Made by a program: the position numbers and the translations under genes. A model generated the notes under the pieces. The model worked only from the letters and a program-made list of their open reading frames with translations, searched no databases and was not told the origin of the DNA. DNA of 64,000 nucleotides, from contig CAAGGL010000010.1 of assembly GCA_900769405.1 (NCBI GenBank), positions 211,362 through 275,361 on the forward strand. The letters are read 5' to 3'. Positions within the stretch are counted from its first letter, which is position 1; each line of letters starts with the position of its first letter. This stretch comes from an uncultured Alistipes sp. (GTDB taxonomy: Bacteria > Bacteroidota > Bacteroidia > Bacteroidales > Rikenellaceae). This document shows, piece by piece, positions 52,423-60,697 of the stretch.

Positions 52423-54693
52423 ATGAAAAGGTTTTTTCTTTTAGCCGTGGTGGCTGTCTATGCCACATCTGTCGGGGCGAAGGCCTCGATGCCCATTGAG
52501 GCAACCGCCTCGCAAACATTTCAAAATCAAACGATCAACACTATCGATGAAGACTCGCTCTATGTGATTCAGCAGATCGAGGTCAATGGCGTGCGCGCCA
52601 AATCGGACGCGCCGATCGCCTTCTCTGCCTACTCGCGCGAGCAGATCGAGGAGCGTAACTATGGCGAGGATATTCCCTCGATTTTGGCCAATCTGCCATC
52701 GGTTGTGATCTCGTCGGAGAGCGGTATCGGCATTGGTGCGACCTCGTTCCGCGTGCGTGGTAGCGACCCCTCTCGTATCAACGTGACGCTCAATGGCGTG
52801 CCGATGAACGATGCCGAAACCCACTCGGTCTATTGGTACGATACGCCCGATTTGGTGTCGTCGGTCGGTTCGTTGCAGTTGCAGCGCGGCGTGGGTACCT
52901 CGACCGCAGGTACGGGAGCCTTCGGAGCCTCGCTCAATATGACTTCGGCTCCGATCTCGTCGGAGTTTGCAGGACGTGCGTCGATGTCTTACGGCTCGTT
53001 CAACACCGCCAAGCAGGAACTCTCGCTCGCGTCGGGTTTGCTGGGTGGACATTGGGCTGTCGAGGGGCGCGTGTCGCACGTTTCGTCGGACGGATATGTC
53101 GATCGCGCGTCGAGCGACCTGTCGTCGTATATGCTCCAAGCGGGTTACTACAAGGGCGGTACGATGGTCAAGTTGCTCTCGTTTGGTGGTGTAGCGAAGG
53201 TCTATCTGACCTATACGGGACTCTCGGCGGATCAGATGGCGGAGAATCGTCGCTACAACCCCGAGGGTGAGATCTGGGGTTACAAACCGCTGGCTGACGG
53301 CACGTATGAGTATGCCGTGGTGGGATTCTATGATGACCATACCGACAACTACACGCAGTTGAATAACCAACTGATTGTGAGCCACATCTTCAACGATCGT
53401 TGGTCGTTGAACGCGACGGCTCACTACACCTATGGCAACGGCTACTACCGCAACTACAAGAACGATCAGAAGCTGGCCAAGTATGGCATTGCGCCGATCA
53501 ATGTTGCGGGCGCGGTGGTCGAGCGCACCAATCTTCTCCGCAAGAAGACGATGGTGAACGATTTTGGCGGCGTGGTAGCCTCGGCGGCATATACTGCTGA
53601 CCGTCTGTCGCTTACGATGGGACTCTCGCTGTCGCTCTACGACGGTGCGCACTATGGCGAGGTGTCGGAGCTCGAATTCGTACCTACGTTTGCGGCGACG
53701 GAGTACTACCGCAACTACACCACCAAGTGGGACGGTGCCTGCTTCGTGAAGGCTGATTGGGAGGTTGCCAAGGGTTTGAAACTCTATGGTGATTTGCAGT
53801 ATCGCCACATCGAGCACCGCATTTCGGGCGTGAATGACAACTTCGACGATGTGACGGGCGCGTTGCAGCGCTTGGATGTCGATCGTCGTTACGACTTCTT
53901 CAATCCCAAGCTGGGTCTGCACTACACCTTTGCGCGCCGCCATACGCTCTATGGCTCGGCGGCAGTCGGTCAGAAGGAGCCGACGCGCAACAACTTCACC
54001 GATATCCGCGAGGGCGAGTACCCGACCGCCGAGAAGATGCTCGACTTCGAGCTCGGTTATGGCTATCGTGGCGAGGTTGTCGACCTCTCGCTGAATGGCT
54101 ACTATATGCTCTATCGTGACCAGCTGGTGCAGACGGGCGAGTTGTCGGATACGGGCGAGTTGCTGTCGCGCAATGTGCCTGAGTCGTTCCGTCGCGGCAT
54201 CGAGATGGCTATTGAGGTGAAGGCAGCCAAGTGGTTGTCGCTGGGCGCAAATGCCACCCTCAGCCAGAACTACATCGAGAACTATGTCGATTATATCGAC
54301 GGCGTGGCCTTCGAGCGCGGTCGCACGACGATTGCCTACTCGCCTTCGGTGATCGCGGGAGCCTTCATCGATCTGCACGCCGGTGGTTTTGCCGCACGCC
54401 TTTCGACGCGCTACGTCAGCAAGCAGTACCTGACCAATGGCGAGTACGAGGATCTGACTCTCCCGCGCTACTGCGTGAGCGATCTCGATCTCTCATATCA
54501 GCTGCGCACCAAGCGTATCGAGCGCGTTCGCTTTGGCGTTAAGATCGGCAACCTGTTCAATGCGAAGTATTGCGCGAGCGGTTATGGTGGCTCGTGGTTG
54601 GAGGGCGCGACGCTCGCCGATCGCAAGTCGTGGTCGTGCTACTTCCCCCAGGCAACGATCTCGGCGCTGGGTAATGTGACGCTCTATTTCTAG
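52423..54693 (+). CDS. TonB-dependent outer-membrane receptor, probable thiamine transporter
   Basis: A 756-residue TonB-dependent receptor. Signal peptide MKRFFLLAVVAVYATSVGAKA; plug domain about residues 60-190 (IPSILANLPSVVISSESGIGIGATSFRVRG, then GVPMNDAETHSVYWYDTPDL and GVGTSTAGTGAFGASLN); a 22-strand barrel follows, and the chain ends in the aromatic strand ALGNVTLYF. There is no carboxypeptidase-like N-terminal domain. Control by a TPP riboswitch directly upstream indicates import of thiamine or a precursor; the comparable riboswitch-linked receptor of Bacteroides thetaiotaomicron is implicated in thiamine uptake. No PnuT or thiamine kinase gene is adjacent: the next gene is convergent. 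The start at 52423 is preferred over an in-frame ATG two codons earlier. Confidence 0.9.
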   Translation: MKRFFLLAVVAVYATSVGAKASMPIEATASQTFQNQTINTIDEDSLYVIQQIEVNGVRAKSDAPIAFSAYSREQIEERNYGEDIPSILANLPSVVISSESGIGIGATSFRVRGSDPSRINVTLNGVPMNDAETHSVYWYDTPDLVSSVGSLQLQRGVGTSTAGTGAFGASLNMTSAPISSEFAGRASMSYGSFNTAKQELSLASGLLGGHWAVEGRVSHVSSDGYVDRASSDLSSYMLQAGYYKGGTMVKLLSFGGVAKVYLTYTGLSADQMAENRRYNPEGEIWGYKPLADGTYEYAVVGFYDDHTDNYTQLNNQLIVSHIFNDRWSLNATAHYTYGNGYYRNYKNDQKLAKYGIAPINVAGAVVERTNLLRKKTMVNDFGGVVASAAYTADRLSLTMGLSLSLYDGAHYGEVSELEFVPTFAATEYYRNYTTKWDGACFVKADWEVAKGLKLYGDLQYRHIEHRISGVNDNFDDVTGALQRLDVDRRYDFFNPKLGLHYTFARRHTLYGSAAVGQKEPTRNNFTDIREGEYPTAEKMLDFELGYGYRGEVVDLSLNGYYMLYRDQLVQTGELSDTGELLSRNVPESFRRGIEMAIEVKAAKWLSLGANATLSQNYIENYVDYIDGVAFERGRTTIAYSPSVIAGAFIDLHAGGFAARLSTRYVSKQYLTNGEYEDLTLPRYCVSDLDLSYQLRTKRIERVRFGVKIGNLFNAKYCASGYGGSWLEGATLADRKSWSCYFPQATISALGNVTLYF

Positions 54694-54725
54694 TGCACTA
54701 ATTGAGAGTTAGCGGGCGGGCAATA

Positions 54726-57182
54726 CTACATTGCCTGCCCGTTGTTTTGTCCACCACCGCGCGAGCCAGAGTCCATATCGTCGTTTTGGATCGAGCGATT
54801 GGTCGATTTGACATTGACCTGCGACTTTCCGAATCGGTAGCTGAGCGACAGACTGAATGAGCGTGCCTGCTGCCACGAGATGTTTTCGCTACGATAGGAG
54901 TTGGTCTTGACTGCATTGGTGTATTTCAGATCGGATGTGAAGGGGTTGTTAGCCGAGAGACTGACGGTCATCTTTTTCTTGAAGAGCTGCTGGCGCAGAC
55001 CGAACGAGTAGGAGAAGATGGTCTGTTTGGGGCTGCTTTCAAGTCCGAGGCCGAAACGATAGGCGTAACCGTTGCAATAGAGTGTTGCATCTTTCCACAG
55101 CGCAGTCGAGGCGTAGAGCGAGGCGTTGTAGGTGAAACCCTTGTTCGAGAGGTTGAGCGACGGAGCTTTGATGATGTCGTAACCGCCTCGGCCATTGAGT
55201 TGAATATTGAATTTCACATCTTTGCGATAGCCGATCGTGGCATTCAGTCCGTAGGATTGACGCTTGGCGATGTTGCCGTAGGTCGAGTGCTGGACACCAT
55301 CTTCGACGAACGAATAAGAGCAGACTCCATTATTCGAGAACGTGCCACTTGTGCCGAGCGAGATGTTCCACGACGACGAGAAACGTCGCCACGAGAGGGC
55401 CACCGAGTGCGAAACGGTCGCGTCGAGATCGGGATTACCGTAGCTGACGCTCAGTGGCGACTCATTGCGATAGGGGTTCATAGTCCAGATGCTCGGTCGG
55501 CTCAGTCGCTGTGTGTATGATAGCGAGAGGGTATTTGCGTCGTTGGGGCGGTAATTGGCACTCAGATAGGGTACTACGTTGAACAACGAGGGCGCATAGG
55601 TGATCTTCTCCTTCTCGGTGAGAACCGCCACATCGCTCCACGCCTGCTCCATACGTGCGCCGATGCGACCCGTCAGTTTCTTGCCTTTCACGTGATAACC
55701 AGCATAGAGAGCCAAGATATTCTGTGTGTAGTTCATATCGCTGCGCGGGTAGTCGGGCGCAACCTCGAATTCGTCGGTCGCCTCGTTGCGCAATGATGTC
55801 TGCGAGTCGTTGGTGTAGCGGCGATAGATATATTTCGTACCTGCCTCGATGCTGTGCACCTTGTTGATCGGGTTGAAGTAGTCGATCTGTACGGTGTTGT
55901 CGAAGCTGCCGTTGTCGCCCAGATGACGGCGTGCCGATGTGGGGTAGTTCTCCGTATTGTAAACATCGTAGAGTTTATCCTCTTTGTCGGGCGTGAGATC
56001 CATTTCGTACGAGATGGTCAGTGTGTGCTCCTTGCGATTGAATGTGTGCTGATAGTTCGCCCCAGCCCAATAACTATTGTAGCGGTAGAGGCTGTTTGTA
56101 TAGTTGTCGTAGGCCATAACGCGCTTGTTGTCGGACGAAAGCATCTCGGTGGTCGAGTAGGCATAGCTATTCGATTTGCCGAAGTAGTAACCCGCCTCCA
56201 ACGTGAGCAGGTTGAGGGTGTCGAATTCGTAACTTGCATTGATATTTGCACCCAGATAGTTGCCCCTGTATTTGTACTGCGACGAGGTGTTCATCAGGTG
56301 CATTGTCGGATCGTCGAACACTTCGCGGAAGCCCTCGCTACGGTACCACTTACGTGTCTTGAATCCATTGCCATAGATCGATGCCGAGAGCGAGAACTTA
56401 CCCATCTGTGCGGCGATGTAGCCATTGCCGTAGATCGAGCGTTGGGTCGAGGCCGAAAGGCTTAAATTGCCGTTGTAACCACCCGTAATCTTGCGATTTG
56501 TGATGATGTTGATGATACCGCCGACACCCTCGGCTTCATACTTTGTCGAGGGGTTGGTGATCACCTCGATGCTCTTGACCGAGCCTGCGGGCATACTCTC
56601 GATGACAGACTTGAAGTTCTTTGACATCATCGACGACGAACGCCCATTGACCAGTACCTTGTAGTCGCTCTGACCATTCAGCAATACGTTACCTTCGGCA
56701 TCAACGCTCAGCTGCGGAACCTTGCGCATAATATCAACCAGCTGACTTGTAGGAGTATCGGGATCACTCTCGACACTATATGCGATCTTCTCGTCGTCGG
56801 CTACGATCAACGGTTTCTGCACTGCTACGACAACCTCCTTTATATCAACACCCTGCTCCAAGGCCACCTTGCCGAGCTTGGTGCGCTCCTCGACGATATC
56901 GATTGTGCGATTGAGCGTTGTGTAACCCACCGATGATATTTGGAGCGTGTAGCTACCTTTGTTCTTCGCGCTGATCTTGAACGCACCCGTTGCGTCGGCT
57001 GCCACAGCCGCCACTACGGTCGAGTCGCCTTGTAGCAGGGCTACGGTAGCGTACCCAATGCCATTGTTTGACGAGGCCTCGACTACACGACCTTCGATCG
57101 AATAGTTCGATTTGTTCTGTGCGATAGCTGACGAACACATCAGAGTGAGGATCAGCAGAAGTGAATTGAGAAGTGTTTTCAT
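54726..57182 (-). CDS. Outer-membrane beta-barrel receptor with carboxypeptidase-like N-terminal domain
   Basis: An 818-residue TonB-dependent-receptor-like protein. Signal peptide (about 1-21, ending AIAQ), a carboxypeptidase D regulatory-like beta-sandwich (about 26-112, SIEGRVVEASSNNGIGYATV), a plug domain (about 120-225: VDIMRKVPQLSVDAEGNV, VLVNGRSS, SIEVITNPSTKYEAEGVGGIINIIT) and a barrel of the outer-membrane beta-barrel family 3 type. The usual signature of this class, NPSxKYdAEGxGGIINI, is intact. The C-terminus is a Gly/Asn/Gln-rich tail (SGSRGGGQNNGQAM) after the last strand, so the barrel does not end in an aromatic residue. The substrate is unknown. It is convergent with the riboswitch-controlled receptor, 32 nt apart. 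Confidence 0.88.
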   Translation of the reverse strand: MKTLLNSLLLILTLMCSSAIAQNKSNYSIEGRVVEASSNNGIGYATVALLQGDSTVVAAVAADATGAFKISAKNKGSYTLQISSVGYTTLNRTIDIVEERTKLGKVALEQGVDIKEVVVAVQKPLIVADDEKIAYSVESDPDTPTSQLVDIMRKVPQLSVDAEGNVLLNGQSDYKVLVNGRSSSMMSKNFKSVIESMPAGSVKSIEVITNPSTKYEAEGVGGIINIITNRKITGGYNGNLSLSASTQRSIYGNGYIAAQMGKFSLSASIYGNGFKTRKWYRSEGFREVFDDPTMHLMNTSSQYKYRGNYLGANINASYEFDTLNLLTLEAGYYFGKSNSYAYSTTEMLSSDNKRVMAYDNYTNSLYRYNSYWAGANYQHTFNRKEHTLTISYEMDLTPDKEDKLYDVYNTENYPTSARRHLGDNGSFDNTVQIDYFNPINKVHSIEAGTKYIYRRYTNDSQTSLRNEATDEFEVAPDYPRSDMNYTQNILALYAGYHVKGKKLTGRIGARMEQAWSDVAVLTEKEKITYAPSLFNVVPYLSANYRPNDANTLSLSYTQRLSRPSIWTMNPYRNESPLSVSYGNPDLDATVSHSVALSWRRFSSSWNISLGTSGTFSNNGVCSYSFVEDGVQHSTYGNIAKRQSYGLNATIGYRKDVKFNIQLNGRGGYDIIKAPSLNLSNKGFTYNASLYASTALWKDATLYCNGYAYRFGLGLESSPKQTIFSYSFGLRQQLFKKKMTVSLSANNPFTSDLKYTNAVKTNSYRSENISWQQARSFSLSLSYRFGKSQVNVKSTNRSIQNDDMDSGSRGGGQNNGQAM

Positions 57183-57262
57183 CTTCGATTGTTGTTTATT
57201 TGGCTTTCTGTTTGCAATTTATCTCTATGCATTGGGTTCGTCCGACGAACTTCAACTTGTCG

Positions 57263-57292
57263 CAAAGGTATATATTATTTTCGACTGTCAAA
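57263..57292 (-). promoter_or_regulatory. Proximal promoter of the beta-barrel receptor gene
   Basis: On the minus strand: TTTG (complement of 57289-57292), 18-nt spacer, TACCTTTG (complement of 57263-57270), 80 nt before the ATG. Confidence 0.7.
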
Positions 57293-57322
57293 ATAAAATC
57301 CAATAAAAATATATCGAGAAAC

Positions 57323-57362
57323 AAAAAAAAACTACCGAAAAACGATATTTTGCGGTTTTTTT
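57323..57362 (-). terminator. Terminator-like A/T hairpin upstream of the receptor promoter
   Basis: On the minus strand: seven A, ACCG (57356-57353), a 15-nt loop, CGGT (57337-57334), two bases, then nine T (the A run at 57323-57331). The sequence is symmetric enough to act on the plus strand too. The GC part of the stem is only 4 bp, so confidence is modest. Confidence 0.45.
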
Positions 57363-57547
57363 CGACCTATCGTCGAATCGTTGTTCGAGTCGCGTTTATT
57401 AATTAGACGCCCGATCGTGCCAAAAGTTACACCGAGGGTTACATTTTTGTATAGCGTCGTAGTTTTAACCTTTGTTTTAATTTGTATTAATGCGCTGAGT
57501 TGGACTGCGAGTCGTGGTCACTTGACCCGAAAAGCCTTTTTTTGCTA

Positions 57548-57579
57548 CAAATATAAAGTAGTTTACGGAATAAACCAAA
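57548..57579 (-). promoter_or_regulatory. Orphan Bacteroidota promoter facing the receptor gene
   Basis: On the minus strand: TTTG (complement of 57576-57579), 20-nt spacer, TATATTTG (complement of 57548-57555), an excellent match. The next gene in that direction starts 366 nt away and has its own promoter. A small RNA ending at the hairpin 57323-57362, or a long receptor leader, would explain it. Confidence 0.6.
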
Positions 57580-57877
57580 TATTTAGCCGAGAAATTTTCT
57601 CTGTGCACATATTCGCAGGTCGGGGCGTGTGTCCGCAAGGCGAGTCCGCGTGTGTATGTCGCCTTCGCCCATTCCTATGTGCGATGTTGGTTGTATTTGC
57701 GGTGCCATCGCCTCTATCGCGCTGGTTGCAGTTCGGCTTATTGTATTGGTCGCCAGCAGGCTATCCGCTAAGGTGCCTCTATCCATACGTTCTTTAATTT
57801 CCTCGCCAGTTTTACTTGTCCTCACTTATTTTCACGTGTCTTCTATTGCTCCTCACCTGCTCCCCCCCCCTCTCCAA
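57580..57877. other. Gene-poor interval between the receptor and exb loci
   Basis: About 300 bp with no convincing gene. Overlapping open frames on both strands are short and have no recognisable motif, and one of them runs through the exbD terminator. The right part is pyrimidine-rich on the plus strand and contains nine C residues at 57862-57870. Confidence 0.5.
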
Positions 57878-57910
57878 ACAAAAAACCGCCTCCCCAACGG
57901 GGAAGCGGTT
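57878..57910 (-). terminator. Intrinsic terminator of the exb operon
   Basis: AACCGC (57884-57889) with GCGGTT (57905-57910), and inner CCCC (57892-57895) with GGGG (57899-57902), interrupted by a 2-nt internal loop. On the minus strand a T run follows (the A run from 57878). Confidence 0.85.
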
Positions 57911-57937
57911 TTCTTATTGTAGTGGTCTACTACTCGA

Positions 57938-58408
57938 TTAGTAACCTGCGGTCTTCGATGCAGCGTAGCTAATCTTCAAAGCATTCGCGCGGCGCAACTC
58001 CTGCTTCACGTCGGTAATGATACCCATACGGGTCTGATTATCGGCCTTGATGCAGACAGTCATCGCGTTACGATCAGCCTCGTTGAGCTTGTCGCGCTCC
58101 GAAGCGATGAAGTCGAGAATGTCTTTGGTAGTACGGTAGCTGTCGTTAAGCTGAACCTTCGGTGCGTTACCGAACTTTGCCTGCATAGCCAAGCTCGGGG
58201 GACCGATGTGGATAAAGCTAACGAGCGACTTTTTCTCCAATTTCTGGATTTCGGTAGCGGCCGGCAGGCGGTAGCGAACCAGCAGCTCCTGCTCACGCAT
58301 CTGTGTACTTACCATGAAGAAGAAGATAAGCATAAAGATAACGTCAGGCAACGATGCAGTCGAAACTGCGGGGGTCTCTTTCGAGCCCTTTTTCTTAAGT
58401 ACTGCCAT
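57938..58408 (-). CDS. exbD: ExbD/TolR-family biopolymer transport protein (second copy)
   Basis: A 156-residue ExbD-type stator protein that couples the proton gradient to TonB. A short cytosolic N-terminus, then one membrane helix with the conserved proton-carrying Asp (TASLPDVIFMLIFFFMVST), then a periplasmic domain (about 45-150, including FIHIGPPSLAMQAKFG and CIKADNQTRMGIITDVKQELR). It lies 3 nt after the first exbD gene and ends at the operon terminator. Two ExbD copies in tandem suggest a heteromeric stator. No tonB gene is present in the window. Confidence 0.92.
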   Translation of the reverse strand: MAVLKKKGSKETPAVSTASLPDVIFMLIFFFMVSTQMREQELLVRYRLPAATEIQKLEKKSLVSFIHIGPPSLAMQAKFGNAPKVQLNDSYRTTKDILDFIASERDKLNEADRNAMTVCIKADNQTRMGIITDVKQELRRANALKISYAASKTAGY

Positions 58409-58411
58409 AGT

Positions 58412-59023
58412 TTATTTACCTCCTACGTTACGTGGTTCAGCCTCCGAGATCTTCAAAGGTACAGCGTCGGTAATCGACTTACGAGCAGCCTCACCCAGAT
58501 CAGTGAACTCGATACCGTACTTGCTCTTAGCGAGCTCGTTACGAACCTCGTTGAATGCGCGGGTAAGCTCATTCTGTACCATAATGTAGGCCTCATAGCT
58601 TGTACCACGGTCGTTCTGGAGCGAGATAACGCCCTCAGATACCGGGTACGACCATTTCGAGCCGTCTTCGAGTTCGATCTCCTTTACCTTCTTCTCGGGA
58701 AGAGTCTCCAAATCGAAGGGGTTGAGGACGAACTCCTTGGCCTTCTCTTTCAGCTGGCGAATGTCGATCACCTGATTCTCAGCCTCCTGAGTGCTAACCA
58801 TGATGTTGTTGTTCTGCGAGATGAACACCTTCATAAGGTTACGCTCCTTAATGTCTGACGGTTTCTGCTCGGTGTTTTCATCGGGCATAGGCGGCAGCAT
58901 ACGAGCCAGACCTGAGTCGGTATTCATCGTGGTAGCAACCAGGAAGAAGATCAACAGCAAGAAAGAGATGTCAGCCATCGAGCCGGCATTTACTTCCTGT
59001 ATTTTTCTTTTGTTTCCTGCCAT
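58412..59023 (-). CDS. exbD: ExbD/TolR-family biopolymer transport protein (first copy)
   Basis: A 203-residue ExbD-type protein: cytosolic N-terminus (MAGNKRKIQEVNAGSMADIS), one membrane helix with the conserved Asp in ADISFLLLIFFLVATTM, and a larger periplasmic domain than its neighbour (about 45-195), including SQNNNIMVSTQEAENQVIDI and VISLQNDRGTSYEAYIMVQN. The two proteins differ in length and sequence, so they are not a recent duplication. The position after the 4-TM protein (20 nt) and directly before the second exbD (3 nt) indicates one transcript. Confidence 0.92.
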   Translation of the reverse strand: MAGNKRKIQEVNAGSMADISFLLLIFFLVATTMNTDSGLARMLPPMPDENTEQKPSDIKERNLMKVFISQNNNIMVSTQEAENQVIDIRQLKEKAKEFVLNPFDLETLPEKKVKEIELEDGSKWSYPVSEGVISLQNDRGTSYEAYIMVQNELTRAFNEVRNELAKSKYGIEFTDLGEAARKSITDAVPLKISEAEPRNVGGK

Positions 59024-59043
59024 AATTGCTTTGATGTCAAATG

Positions 59044-59469
59044 TTATTTAATAGCAGATTTAACCTCAGCAAATACAGCCGAAAGCAGTGCGGCAGCCAT
59101 TGCGAAGTAAGTTACATAGATACTTACATCGGTAATAGCCAGAACCTGGGGATCGTCCATTACGGTCATATCCGACAAGGTTACGGGGGTGGTAGTATCT
59201 GCCAAAGCGAACGATACACCGATAACAGCAGCGATCAGAACAATCGACAACAGCGAGCCCTTCATACCTGCGGGGTTGAGGATCATGTTGTAGATTGCAC
59301 CGCCGACAGCAGCAACCAAACCCAATACAAACAGCGCATAAGTCCAGATGATAATGCCGTTTACATCGGGGTTGCCAGCAGCGTCACGACCGCCTGCAGC
59401 CATCATAACGACCAACACAACGGTGATGGCCATCATAACGCCGAACAGAATATTAATAACTTTTTTCAT
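59044..59469 (-). CDS. Four-helix membrane protein of the exb operon
   Basis: A 141-residue integral membrane protein with four hydrophobic segments (about 3-25 VINILFGVMMAITVVLVVMM, 40-62, 72-92 LLSIVLIAAVIGVSFALA, 115-135). It has no recognisable enzymatic or transport motif. It lies between exbB (34 nt upstream) and exbD (20 nt downstream) on the same strand, and a small protein of this kind is, to my knowledge, usual at this place in Bacteroidales. That suggests it is part of, or assembles, the ExbB-ExbD energising complex. No function is established here. Confidence 0.8.
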   Translation of the reverse strand: MKKVINILFGVMMAITVVLVVMMAAGGRDAAGNPDVNGIIIWTYALFVLGLVAAVGGAIYNMILNPAGMKGSLLSIVLIAAVIGVSFALADTTTPVTLSDMTVMDDPQVLAITDVSIYVTYFAMAAALLSAVFAEVKSAIK

Positions 59470-59503
59470 TTTTCAGTTTTTAAGAATTGGTCGTGAGTGG
59501 TGA

Positions 59504-60322
59504 TTATTTCTTGTTGTAAGCGGTCAGGATATCCAACAAGCTGATCGAGCTATCCTCCATAGTTACAACCATCGAGTCGATCTTCGATACGATGTAGTTG
59601 TAGAAGAACTGCAGGATACAAGCTGCGATAAGACCGAGCAGAGTAGTCAACAGAGCCACCTTAATACCACCAGCAACCATTACGGGCGAGATATCACCTG
59701 CTGCCTGGATCGAGTCGAATGCGTCGATCATACCAACGATGGTACCCATGAAACCGAACATAGGAGCTGCTGCGATAAACAGACCGATCCAAGTCAGGTT
59801 GCTCTCCATCTGGCCCTGCTGTACCGAACCGTACGATACAACTGCCTTCTCTACTGCGTCGAGACCCTGATCGTAGCGATCCAGACCCTGATAGAAGATC
59901 GATGCAACGGGACCGCGAGTGTTGCGGCATACGTCCTTAGCTGCCTCTACGCCACCATTGTTCAGAGCATCCTCTACGTTAGCGATAAGCTTCTTGGTGT
60001 TGGTTGCCGAGAACGACAGGAAGAGGATACGCTCGATAGCTACTGCCAAACCGATGATCAAGCAGAGCAAGGGCAGCAACATCCACATCCACGAACCCTC
60101 GATGAACTTCTGCTTCAATACCTGGTGCATCGACTCACCCTCGAGCTCAGTCTCAGCATCGATTGCGGGAGCAGCCTCCTCAGCAGCGGGAGCCTCTTCA
60201 GCTACCTGCTCAGTTGCGGGAGCCTCAGCGTTAGCGGCCTCAGCGGCCTCCTGAGCAAACACGTTAGCAGTACCAAGGCAAAGCATACCTGCTACTGACA
60301 AAGTCAAAAAAAGTTTTTTCAT
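59504..60322 (-). CDS. exbB: ExbB/TolQ/MotA-family proton channel with acidic periplasmic N-terminus
   Basis: A 272-residue ExbB-type protein that forms the pentameric proton channel driving TonB. A cleavable signal peptide (MKKLFLTLSVAGMLCLGTANVFAQ) is followed by an Ala/Glu-rich acidic segment (about 25-65) that would lie in the periplasm; then the three helices: MWMLLPLLCLIIGLAVAIERIL (about 75-97), a second around WIGLFIAAAPMFGFMGTIVGM, and a third around VAGGIKVALLTTLLGLIAACIL. The Glu/Thr in the helix 2-3 channel region is not classic but matches the MotA/TolQ family. E. coli ExbB lacks the acidic extension. It is the first gene of the minus-strand unit with the 4-TM protein and two exbD. 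Confidence 0.92.
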   Translation of the reverse strand: MKKLFLTLSVAGMLCLGTANVFAQEAAEAANAEAPATEQVAEEAPAAEEAAPAIDAETELEGESMHQVLKQKFIEGSWMWMLLPLLCLIIGLAVAIERILFLSFSATNTKKLIANVEDALNNGGVEAAKDVCRNTRGPVASIFYQGLDRYDQGLDAVEKAVVSYGSVQQGQMESNLTWIGLFIAAAPMFGFMGTIVGMIDAFDSIQAAGDISPVMVAGGIKVALLTTLLGLIAACILQFFYNYIVSKIDSMVVTMEDSSISLLDILTAYNKK

Positions 60323-60465
60323 AGTAGATAAATTAAATTAATTAGTTTGTTGTTTGTTGTTTGTGTTTTGTTTATTTGTTTTAAGTTTCGTTGTTCTCTT
60401 CGTCACTGTTTTTGGAGGTTTTGCCCTCCTAATTTATAGTTTGTTGGTGCGGCAAAAAAGTTTCG

Positions 60466-60553
60466 CGGAGAAAGCGGGATTCGAACCCACGATGCCCTTT
60501 TGAGGCATACACACTTTCCAGGCGTGCACCTTAAGCCACTCGGTCATTTCTCC
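60466..60553 (-). tRNA. tRNA-Ser (anticodon GGA)
   Basis: Acceptor arms GGAGAAA (60553-60547) and TTTCTCC (60473-60467) pair fully, with discriminator G at 60466. The class II variable arm is long, the T loop GGTTCGAATCC is intact, and the anticodon loop CTGGAAA gives GGA (60519-60517), reading UCC/UCU. The 88-nt length excludes CCA, which is not encoded. It lies about 140 nt upstream of exbB on the same strand. Confidence 0.95.
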
Positions 60554-60697
60554 AAATTGCGCCAAGTAGCCTGCGCCTATTGCGCTGACTATCAAAGCAA
60601 TGAACCTTATTTTTCGCCCTTTATGCCTCTCTATTTGACTAAAAAGCGCATAAAAGACTTGCGAAATATAGCAATAATTTTAATTCTGTGCAACGAT

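Noticed and set aside
57383..57922. Overlapping open frames of 80-138 codons on both strands in the receptor-exb gap
   Set aside because: No motif, no family resemblance, no start signal, and one runs through the exbD terminator. The interval is better described as gene-poor.
60323..60465. GTTT-rich repeats between exbB and tRNA-Ser as a regulatory repeat
   Set aside because: The TTGTTTG pattern is irregular low-complexity sequence typical of A/C-rich leaders and forms no clear repeat unit.
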